DNA of 64,000 nt, taken from NCBI GenBank assembly GCA_022844165.1, contig JALHMH010000009.1, forward strand, positions 1 through 64,000. The letters are read 5' to 3'. This document shows, one piece after another, positions 43,615-51,350 of the stretch. Under the pieces are notes generated by a model. It was not told the DNA's origin. It worked only from the letters and a program-made list of their open reading frames with translations, and ran no database searches. A program made the position numbers and the translations under genes. This stretch comes from Lysobacterales bacterium. Its GTDB lineage: Bacteria > Pseudomonadota > Gammaproteobacteria > Xanthomonadales > SZUA-5. How positions within the stretch are numbered: the stretch's first letter is position 1; the number at the start of each line of letters is the position of its first letter.

Positions 43615-46600
43615 ATGCGTACCCTGACGTTGGCGATTGCGCTTGTGTGCGCGCACGGCGCACATGCGAATGCACCGAGCGCGCTCAATTTTCCGGCCCT
43701 CGATACAGCGAAACTGGCGCAGGAAGACAGGAAGGGCGCGCAAGCGCTGCAACCCCATCGATACGCCATCATCCAGGACGCCAGCTCGGTCAAGGCGAAC
43801 GCCGATAAAACCGGCGGCGGCCAGTGGCAAACCCTGAAAGACGGCCGTCTACGCTGGACTTTGCCGATCAGCGCTGCCGATGCGGTCAGCATCGATGTCG
43901 GCTTTCGCGAATTTTTCTTGCCGCAGGGTGCGGAACTCAAGTTCCGCAGCACGGACGGACAATTCGAACATGGCCCATATACGGATGCACACAATCCGCG
44001 TGAGGGTGGGCTGTGGCTGCCAATCGTGCCCGGCGACATGGCCGTCCTCGAACTGACGATCGATGCTGCGCAGTTGCCGTATCTGAAGCTGCAACTCGAT
44101 GGCGTGGGCCACGGCTATCGGCAAATGCGCGGAGCGGGCGAAAAAGCGGGAAGCTGCAATGTCGACACGATCTGCCCACAAGGCGATCCTTGGCGCAACG
44201 AGATTTCAGCCGTCGGCGCTTACGCGTTTTCGTCCGGCGGCGGCACGCCCTCGCGCTTCGATTGCACAGGCACGTTGATCAACCAGGTCGGCAACACGCG
44301 CGATCCATTGTTCTTGACCGCCAACCATTGCCTCGATTCGCAGGCCGAAGCGGCGACGGTGGTCGTTTATTGGAATTACCAGAACAGCACCTGCCGCGCA
44401 GTGGGTAGTGTTCCGAACGGCACACAGTTGCCGGTCAGCGCCAGCTTGCCAAACCAGTCGGGCACGACGTTGCTCGCCACGTACAACATTTCTGACTTCA
44501 CCTTGCTGCGCTTGAATCAAGCGCCGCCGGCCGCCGCCAATGTCTACTGGGCTGGTTGGGATCGGCGCAATACGGCGCCGGTGAGTGCTGTCTCCATTCA
44601 CCATCCGCAAGGCCACGAAAAGCGCATCTCGTTCGAGAACGATCCGCTCAGCATCAGCGGTTATCTGATCTGCGACGCTGGTCAGGGCTGTCCGAGCGCC
44701 TCGTGGCCCAGCAGCACCAGCCATTTGCGCGTCAACCGCTGGGACGTGGGCACCACCGAACCGGGCTCGTCGGGAAGCGCATTGTTCTCCCCTGAACGGC
44801 GCATCATCGGCCAATTGCATGGTGGTTATGCGTCTTGCACCGACAACCGCCCGGACTGGTACGGACGCTTATCTGTGTCGTGGGAGGGCAACAATACAAC
44901 CGCGACGCGCTTACGCGATCATCTCGATCCCGCCGGAGCAGCGCCACAAACGCTCGACGGCGTCGGCGCTTGTACGCCGCCAACAGTCACCTTGAATGCG
45001 ACTTCGCCTGTGGCCGCCGGCACCGACGTGACCTACACGGCGACGGTCAGTGGTGGCAGCGGTCTGTTCGGCTTCGATATCGATGGCGACGGTAATGTCG
45101 ACAAAATCCAGAGCACGCCGACATTGGTTGCACGCTACAACCGCGAGCAGTCGTTCAATGCCAGCGTGCGTGTGTTTGGTACGTGTGAAGCCACTGCGCA
45201 ACGTGCCATGGTGGTGACTGCGCATCGCATCGCCCCCGCTGCAGCACTGGCAGCACCGACGCAGGTCTGCGGCGATGGCGATGCGGTCATTGAGCCGGGC
45301 GAGCGTTGGCGGCTGGCAACCGACCTGAGCAACGGTGGCCAACAGGCGACGACCGCTCAAGCAGTATCTCTGTTTTCCAAGTCTGCCACCGACGTGCTCG
45401 CCGGAGCGACTCGCGATGCCTTTGGCTATGCGGTCACAAGCAACACGCAATCTAATATTTGTGGTTACCAGTTCGTCGATATCACCGATGTTGTTCAGCC
45501 TCTGCCGCTCAGCGCTGCGGGAACCGCACCGGCGACCGACGATGGGCGCACGGCGGTATTGGATCTGACTGGCTCAGGCACCAACAACAGTTTCAGCTTT
45601 TACGGACAAACCGTCTCTCAGGTTGTCATGAGCACCAACGGCTACATCGGCACCACCGCGGCCACCACCGGTGGCGACTTTAACAACGTTTGTGGCGCGA
45701 CGCCGGACTCCGACAACAATGGGCGGCGTATGCAGGCGCTGCATGACGATCTGGTGGCCGGCAGTTTGCGTGCGGTGTCGTATCCGACGTGTCCACGGCC
45801 GTCGGAAGTGGCGCCAGCCAATCAGCGTTGCCTTGTATTCCAATGGAACAACATGGGCGTTTACACCAGTTCCACAACACCGCCCACCGGAAATTTCGAT
45901 TTCCAGGTCATCGTCTATCCGGGCACCTGGCAGATCGTCTATCAGTATCGCAATGCCGTGCCCAACGGCGGTAGCGGCGCAACGGTGGGCATCTTGAACC
46001 CTGGTCAGTCGGGCCAGCAGCTGAATTTCTCGTGCAACCAGAACGCCATAGCCGCCCAACGCGCCGTGTGTTTCTATCACCCGCAGAATTCGCCGGGTAC
46101 GGCTTCGGACTTGACCAAGATCCGCCTGGAAAATCCGGTCGTGAATCTTGGCGCAATGAACCCGGCGGCCACTCAAAGCGCGTCGACCATTTTTTCTGTC
46201 GACCCAACGGCAACGTGCGGTGCGCGCTATCGGGTGGGTTTGGCCGGGACAGCAGACGAGAACGCCGGCAACGTCGCCAATCAGGATCGCGAAATTGTGA
46301 TCGGCGCCGACGGCAATTGTCAGGTCATTCAGAGCTGTCCATCGGCTTTGGCGCCCACCGTCAACCTCAGACCGGGGGCGTACTTCAATACTCGCCGACC
46401 AGGCAACGGCGTCGTGGCGCATGTGGTTCCACGGACAAACGGCCTTCCGACATTTTTCGGCGCGTGGTTTACCGGCACGCCGACGCGTGACACCACCTGG
46501 TACGTGATTTCTGGTGAGGTGCAGGACAATCAAGTGATCGGTTCGGTCCTCCGCGCAAGGCGCAATGTGGGTGCATCGACGTTCACTGTGAACCTGGAAC

Positions 46601-47115
46601 CGGTCGGAACAGCGAGACTGCATTTCTTGGGCAGCGAACGCATTTTGTTCAACTACCAACTCACGAGCACCGGCGAAACGGGTAGCGAAATTCTGACGAA
46701 CAGCCTGCAGGGGTTGCAGTCGCCTGTTCCCAACCGCACGGGTGTCTGGTTCTTCCCGCAGGAAGACGGCTGGGGACAAACCTACGATAGTTTCCTATCC
46801 GGCGATTTCTCCCGCGAGTTCATTGCGACCTACTTCTACGACACCCAGGGCAATCCGCGCTGGGTCGTGACCGATGCCGCCAGCGGCAGCGCCGGCCCCT
46901 TGCCAACAGTGTTCTACAAAGTTCACTGCCCACGTTGTGGTTGGATCAATTTCGAGGATTCGGCAGCCAGCGCCGGCACCATCACGCGGCAATTCCTCTC
47001 GCCAACCACCGGCACTCTCAGCACGAATCTCATTTTGCCCGCGTCGACGATCACCACGGGACATGTGTGGACGCGCAACAATGTCCCGATCGTCATCCTG
47101 ACACAGCCGCAGTAG
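43615..47115 (+). CDS. secreted lysyl endopeptidase-like serine protease with extra C-terminal modules
   Basis: This 1166-residue protein has a signal peptide (ending AHAN at 19), a propeptide to about 178, and a protease domain at 179-445. That domain is close to Achromobacter/Lysobacter lysyl endopeptidase, with G-S-C-N-V-D-T-I-C-P-Q-G-D-P-W-R-N-E. The triad residues are His238 in L-T-A-N-H-C, Asp294 in S-D-F-T-L-L and Ser386 in E-P-G-S-S-G-S. A PKD-like domain follows (about 453-535), then a long beta-rich part. Near 1043 is G-V-W-F-F-P-Q-E-D-G-W-G, a module shared with the protein at 4619-5425. It is much larger than the classical 650-residue enzyme. It lies directly before the sigma factor and kinase genes. 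Confidence 0.9.
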   Translation: MRTLTLAIALVCAHGAHANAPSALNFPALDTAKLAQEDRKGAQALQPHRYAIIQDASSVKANADKTGGGQWQTLKDGRLRWTLPISAADAVSIDVGFREFFLPQGAELKFRSTDGQFEHGPYTDAHNPREGGLWLPIVPGDMAVLELTIDAAQLPYLKLQLDGVGHGYRQMRGAGEKAGSCNVDTICPQGDPWRNEISAVGAYAFSSGGGTPSRFDCTGTLINQVGNTRDPLFLTANHCLDSQAEAATVVVYWNYQNSTCRAVGSVPNGTQLPVSASLPNQSGTTLLATYNISDFTLLRLNQAPPAAANVYWAGWDRRNTAPVSAVSIHHPQGHEKRISFENDPLSISGYLICDAGQGCPSASWPSSTSHLRVNRWDVGTTEPGSSGSALFSPERRIIGQLHGGYASCTDNRPDWYGRLSVSWEGNNTTATRLRDHLDPAGAAPQTLDGVGACTPPTVTLNATSPVAAGTDVTYTATVSGGSGLFGFDIDGDGNVDKIQSTPTLVARYNREQSFNASVRVFGTCEATAQRAMVVTAHRIAPAAALAAPTQVCGDGDAVIEPGERWRLATDLSNGGQQATTAQAVSLFSKSATDVLAGATRDAFGYAVTSNTQSNICGYQFVDITDVVQPLPLSAAGTAPATDDGRTAVLDLTGSGTNNSFSFYGQTVSQVVMSTNGYIGTTAATTGGDFNNVCGATPDSDNNGRRMQALHDDLVAGSLRAVSYPTCPRPSEVAPANQRCLVFQWNNMGVYTSSTTPPTGNFDFQVIVYPGTWQIVYQYRNAVPNGGSGATVGILNPGQSGQQLNFSCNQNAIAAQRAVCFYHPQNSPGTASDLTKIRLENPVVNLGAMNPAATQSASTIFSVDPTATCGARYRVGLAGTADENAGNVANQDREIVIGADGNCQVIQSCPSALAPTVNLRPGAYFNTRRPGNGVVAHVVPRTNGLPTFFGAWFTGTPTRDTTWYVISGEVQDNQVIGSVLRARRNVGASTFTVNLEPVGTARLHFLGSERILFNYQLTSTGETGSEILTNSLQGLQSPVPNRTGVWFFPQEDGWGQTYDSFLSGDFSREFIATYFYDTQGNPRWVVTDAASGSAGPLPTVFYKVHCPRCGWINFEDSAASAGTITRQFLSPTTGTLSTNLILPASTITTGHVWTRNNVPIVILTQPQ

Positions 47116-47130
47116 CAGACGAACGGTTCA

Positions 47131-47159
47131 CGCCGGCACGCGCATTACGCGCGCCGGCG
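47131..47159 (+). terminator. possible terminator hairpin after the protease gene
   Basis: GCCGGC (47132-47137) and GCCGGC (47153-47158) with CGCG arms inside form a strong GC hairpin with an ATTA loop, 16 nt after the protease stop. No T run follows, so it may act as a processing or Rho-linked stem rather than an intrinsic terminator. Confidence 0.35.
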
Positions 47160-47230
47160 CAGAACTTCCGCTACGACGGCTGGTCGCAATTGAACACGAA
47201 TCCCAGCGATCGCGCACTGCCCGGCAACGA

Positions 47231-47806
47231 ATGATCACTGACCTTCTGCAGCGTTGGCGTAAGGGCGACCGTTCGGCCGAAGCCGAACTGATGAATGTGG
47301 CCTACCCGACGCTGCTCGATCTTGCGCGGGCGCAAGTGCGCCGAAACGGCGGCGTGCTGACGCTGCAGTCAACGGAGCTTGCACATGAGGCTTACGAGCG
47401 CCTCAGCGAGCAGCATGGCGTCGACTGGCAAAACCGCGAGCACTTTTTTGCAATCGCGGCGACGGTGGTTCGGCGCGTGGTCGTCGATTACTTGCGCATG
47501 CGCGGGCGGGATAAACGCGGCGGGGGTTTGCCGTTTGTGGCCCTGGACGAGATCACCGAACGCGAGCAGCCGACCATCGATGAATCGATCGACTGGATCG
47601 AAGTCGATCAGGCACTCAGCGAGTTCGAAGCCATCGATCCGGTGGCGGCACGCGTCGTCGAACTGAAGTTTTTTTCGGGCCTGACCACTGAAGAAATCGC
47701 CGCTGCCATGGATAGTTCCGTCGCAACCGTCGGGCGCCAGTGGCGGTTTGCGCGCGCCTGGCTCGGTCATCGACTCGGCGCCGATCTCGAACCCCAGAGT
47801 CCATGA
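47231..47806 (+). CDS. ECF-like RNA polymerase sigma factor
   Basis: This 191-residue sigma factor is of the group often placed before xanthomonad kinases. Region 2 spans about 1-85 (E-A-E-L-M-N-V-A-Y-P-T-L-L-D-L-A-R, then L-Q-S-T-E-L-A-H-E-A-Y-E-R). Region 4 spans about 125-180, with V-V-E-L-K-F-F-S-G-L-T-T-E-E-I-A as the DNA-binding helix pair. The stop overlaps the kinase 2 start by 4 nt (ATGA), so the two are translated together. Such sigma factors are usually activated by the kinase rather than by an anti-sigma factor, by analogy; no anti-sigma gene is seen. Confidence 0.92.
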   Translation: MITDLLQRWRKGDRSAEAELMNVAYPTLLDLARAQVRRNGGVLTLQSTELAHEAYERLSEQHGVDWQNREHFFAIAATVVRRVVVDYLRMRGRDKRGGGLPFVALDEITEREQPTIDESIDWIEVDQALSEFEAIDPVAARVVELKFFSGLTTEEIAAAMDSSVATVGRQWRFARAWLGHRLGADLEPQSP

Positions 47807-50220
47807 GTCTTCAGGCACTGTTCGAGGCAGCGCTGGCGCTCCACCCAAATCAACGCGACGCTTACCTGGCGAAGGCGACGCCCGACCCTGCGGTGCGCGC
47901 ACAAATACTCGCAATGCTCCGCGTCGATGCGCGTCTCGATGGCATGGAAAGCGCCACGCCCGGCATCGATGTGGGCCAGTGGGCGGCGATGTTGAGCGCC
48001 ACCAAAGTCCGGCCAGGCGACATGATTGGCCCATTTCGCGTTTGTGAGCCGCTCGGGCAAGGGGGGATGGGCGTCGTGTTTCGCGCCGAGCGCGACGAGC
48101 CCAAGCAACAGGTGGCAATCAAGATCGTGCGCGGCGGCGAGCTCGATGCACTTTATCGGCAGCGCTTCGATCTGGAACGCCAGGCGCTGGCCGCGCTCGA
48201 TCACCCCTACATCGCACGGCTGATCGATGCCAACGCCCTTGCCGACGGCACACCCTACTACGTGATGGAGTATGTCTCCGGTCTTGCGCTGGACCGCTAC
48301 TGCACGGAACGGCGACTCAGCGTGCGCGACCGCGTGCGGCTCATGCTGCGCATTTGCCAGGCGGTAGCGCATGCACACCGTCATCTGATCGTGCACCGCG
48401 ATCTGAAACCCAGCAATATCCTGATTGACGCCGATGGTTTGCCCAAACTCCTGGATTTCGGAATCGCCAAACGGTTGGGCGGCGATGCGCTGGCTGACAC
48501 TGGCACGGCGCAACGGTTTTTCTCGCCGCGATATGCCGCACCCGAGCAATTTCGTGGTCACTCTGCGAGTGTCGGCACGGATATCTATGCACTCGGTGTA
48601 CTACTTTTCGAAACGCTGACCGGGCGTCTGCCCTTCGATTTCGACGGGCTAAGCCTGGGTGAGATCGATCGCCTGATCGCTACGGTCGCTGCACCGGCGC
48701 CCAGCGCCCGGGCGCATGGAAATCATATCCAGCGGGAGTTGCGTGGCGACCTGGACGGGATCGTACAAAAATGCTTGCGAAAATCGCCCGACGAGCGCTA
48801 CGAATCAGTCCCGCAATTGACCGAGGATCTGAACGCGTGGCTCGATGGATTGCCCGTGCGAGCCAGAGGCGGCCACCAATGGTATCGGCTGCGCAAGTTC
48901 ATTGCCCGCCATCGTCTCGCCGCCAGTATCGGTGCTTTTTCGTTGTTGGCCTTAGGCGCTGCTGCTGCACTGCTTTGGCAGCAGAATTTAGCGTTGCGGC
49001 AGCAACGCGATTTAGCGCAGCGCGCACTGACGATGATGCAGGACGCATTCACGGCCGCAGACCCGATGCGCGCCGCGGGCGCAGAGGTCACCGCGCGACA
49101 GATACTGGAGTCCGCGCGGCGTAAGCTGGAACCGCTGGCGGCCGAACAACCCGCATTGTTCGTGACCTTGGCGCGCACGATCGCGAGCGTCGATGTCTCG
49201 TTGGGTCGTGGCGAACAGGCCTCTGAGTTATTGGGCCAGGCACGGATGGCGGCTGCAGCCGCCGAAATCGAAGACGCCGATTCCGAACTGGCGCTGATGC
49301 ATGCGCGTGCGCTCACCATCGCAAAGCGCCTGCCGGAGGCGCAAGAGCTGCTCGACGACATCGCCACGCGTGGCCACCAGGGCGCAGCTTGGCTGTCAGC
49401 GCAGGGGCGTTTGTGGTCGCGCCGCGGCGATCATTCGCAGGCGGTTTCGATTCTGGAAAACGCAATGCAGGCCCTGTCGGCGAGGCCACCCGGCGATGAG
49501 CTGGCAACGACTACGCGCTACGCGCTGGCCGAAGCGCGCGGCGTAGCCGGCGACAACACAGGAGAACTTCGGGAAATCGACGCCATCCTGGCCTGGCAAA
49601 AGTCCAGTCTGGCAGCCGACCATCCACAGTTGATTGTGACGCGAATGCGCCGCCTGGTTGCACTCTACCTGGCCGCTCAAATGGAGACCGCAGTCGCCGA
49701 AGCACAGCTCATTCTCGAGGACGTTCGAACGATCTATGGGGAGAATGCTGCTGAAGCGGCTTCGGTTTACAACACGCTGGGCCAGGCCCTCGGTAGCCTC
49801 AAGCGTGTCGATGAGGCGCTCGATGCCTATCGTCAGGCGCACGCGATCAGCAGTCGCGCGGCAGGTCGCGACGCAACGAATACCCTGCGCATGCACTTTA
49901 ATCTGGCGCATACCCTGGCTGCGGCTGGAAGAGCCGGCGAGGCCGAGCTTGAGTATCGCGAATTACTGCAACTGGCCGAAAAGCGACGCGGCGGCGCCAA
50001 CGCAACGGTAGCGTATTACCGAATGCAGGCAGCGCTGCTTCAGTTATCGCTGAAGCGGCCTGAGGTGGCCCTGACGATACTGACGGCGGAAGACTGGCAG
50101 CTCGGCTGGGCGGAACTCGACGCCGGCAACCGCAAGCGCTACAGGCTCGCACTGCGCGACGCTTGCGGTTCGTCTCCAGACGAAATCTGCACGATCGCTT
50201 TGGCATTTGTAGCATCTTGA
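47803..50220 (+). CDS. membrane Ser/Thr protein kinase with TPR-like C-terminus (kinase 2)
   Basis: This 805-residue kinase starts at ATG 47803, overlapping the sigma gene. The catalytic domain (about 77-345) has the glycine loop G-Q-G-G-M-G (85-90), Lys107, H-R-D-L-K-P-S-N (198-205), D-F-G (218-220) and A-P-E-Q. One membrane span is at about 372-391. The rest is about 400 residues of helical repeats, including D-A-Y-R-Q-A-H-A-I and E-L-E-Y-R-E-L-L, probably periplasmic. The sigma-kinase pair resembles partnerships in which phosphorylation activates the sigma factor; this is inference. The lysyl endopeptidase gene upstream is a candidate target of the regulon. Confidence 0.93.
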   Translation: MSLQALFEAALALHPNQRDAYLAKATPDPAVRAQILAMLRVDARLDGMESATPGIDVGQWAAMLSATKVRPGDMIGPFRVCEPLGQGGMGVVFRAERDEPKQQVAIKIVRGGELDALYRQRFDLERQALAALDHPYIARLIDANALADGTPYYVMEYVSGLALDRYCTERRLSVRDRVRLMLRICQAVAHAHRHLIVHRDLKPSNILIDADGLPKLLDFGIAKRLGGDALADTGTAQRFFSPRYAAPEQFRGHSASVGTDIYALGVLLFETLTGRLPFDFDGLSLGEIDRLIATVAAPAPSARAHGNHIQRELRGDLDGIVQKCLRKSPDERYESVPQLTEDLNAWLDGLPVRARGGHQWYRLRKFIARHRLAASIGAFSLLALGAAAALLWQQNLALRQQRDLAQRALTMMQDAFTAADPMRAAGAEVTARQILESARRKLEPLAAEQPALFVTLARTIASVDVSLGRGEQASELLGQARMAAAAAEIEDADSELALMHARALTIAKRLPEAQELLDDIATRGHQGAAWLSAQGRLWSRRGDHSQAVSILENAMQALSARPPGDELATTTRYALAEARGVAGDNTGELREIDAILAWQKSSLAADHPQLIVTRMRRLVALYLAAQMETAVAEAQLILEDVRTIYGENAAEAASVYNTLGQALGSLKRVDEALDAYRQAHAISSRAAGRDATNTLRMHFNLAHTLAAAGRAGEAELEYRELLQLAEKRRGGANATVAYYRMQAALLQLSLKRPEVALTILTAEDWQLGWAELDAGNRKRYRLALRDACGSSPDEICTIALAFVAS

Positions 50221-50375
50221 TCGAGTTCCGCAGGTTTTGACGCGTAGATCTAAAACTTGGCGACGCCATCGGTCCCCACCGTCGCGTTTTCGTTACCGCT
50301 CGGAGACTCGATGGCGTCATTCATCAGGCCAGGCTCGACACGACACTGCACCGAACTCAAAACAGGATTCCAACC

Positions 50376-50834
50376 ATGTTCCGAATACTCAGCCTGACGC
50401 TGTGCCTCTCGATCGGTACGATCGCGCATGCAGAACTAGAGCCGGACCCCGACACCTGCGTTGTCCGCCCGACGCTTTCGTGCCCTGTTGCCCTGGAAAA
50501 AGTCCACTTCACAGAGAGCTGCCCCGACGATCCACCCACTCCGGACGGCTTCCGTTTTTATTGCGCGAAAACGGCACCTCGTGCGGAGATCGTGTGCGAG
50601 GGCGTCTACAACGTCGTTGTCTGCGAAGCCTGGCCTCAATCGCCAGAAGTGCAATACCGATACTTCTACACCGTGCTAGGCGGGATTGGCCCGGACTACA
50701 GCGTCATCGAATCCAGTCCAATGTTGTATGGAAACTGCAGCGGCAGAACCGGGCGGGTCTCAGTCACTGTCATGGCGCCAGATGGAACAAGCAGTGCCGC
50801 GCAGACGTTGTTCCCTTGCCTGAACAACCAGTAG
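50376..50834 (+). CDS. small secreted Cys-rich protein
   Basis: This 152-residue protein has a signal peptide ending T-I-A-H-A at about 19. The mature part contains eight Cys, all of which could form four disulfides, and is rich in Pro, Asp and Tyr near its start. No enzymatic motif is seen. It starts at ATG 50376 without a strong ribosome-binding site. A 9-bp hairpin follows the stop. Function unknown; an extracellular location is likely. It stands between two kinase loci. Confidence 0.65.
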   Translation: MFRILSLTLCLSIGTIAHAELEPDPDTCVVRPTLSCPVALEKVHFTESCPDDPPTPDGFRFYCAKTAPRAEIVCEGVYNVVVCEAWPQSPEVQYRYFYTVLGGIGPDYSVIESSPMLYGNCSGRTGRVSVTVMAPDGTSSAAQTLFPCLNNQ

Positions 50835-51350
50835 AAAAAGCGCCTTGTCCACGTTCGGCGAGTTCCCTTCCTGACCCGCTCCGTGGGCCAGGAAGGGACA
50901 AGAACCTGGGGCTGCTTGCGCCAGAGTCAGAAAGAAATCGGCAATGAAATCGACCTGCTAGCGATTTAGCCGCGCACGAGCGACTCACGGCTGAAGTTGG
51001 TCGGGCGCCGCAACCCACCTCGCTGCTTTCACGAGTGCGACTTCCCCAGGCCATGGCCCGCTCCGCTGTGCTTCGCCGTTAACTGCCGCAATCGCACTCG
51101 ATCCACATCGCAATCCGACCCTTTCCTCGCGACCGCAAGAACTGTCCGGATTGGGACGGTTCGCGACCGACAAACCAGTGCAAAATGCGCGCTCGAATGA
51201 GAACGTACTCGTCCGCCTCGTTGCCAACGATTTTGGGGGCTTGCTTGGCGCAGTTTCGTACCACGCCAGAAGGTGGAGACGGTTCTCTCCGCAAGCTGCT
51301 GATCGTGCAGCAGGCATGAGAGAACTGTGCGCACTGAGAAGCCGCACTCA
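50835..51350. other. intergenic stretch before kinase 3
   Basis: Apart from the hairpin at 50865-50897 no feature is recognised. In contrast to kinase 2, there is no sigma factor gene or remnant that I can identify before kinase 3. Short frames on both strands lack ribosome-binding sites and family features. A promoter for kinase 3 must lie here but is not obvious. Confidence 0.5.
50865..50897 (+). terminator. hairpin downstream of the small secreted protein
   Basis: CCCTTCCTG and CAGGAAGGG pair perfectly around a 15-nt centre that itself can form CCC/GGG. It lies 30 nt after the stop at 50834. No T run follows, so termination is only probable. Confidence 0.45.
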
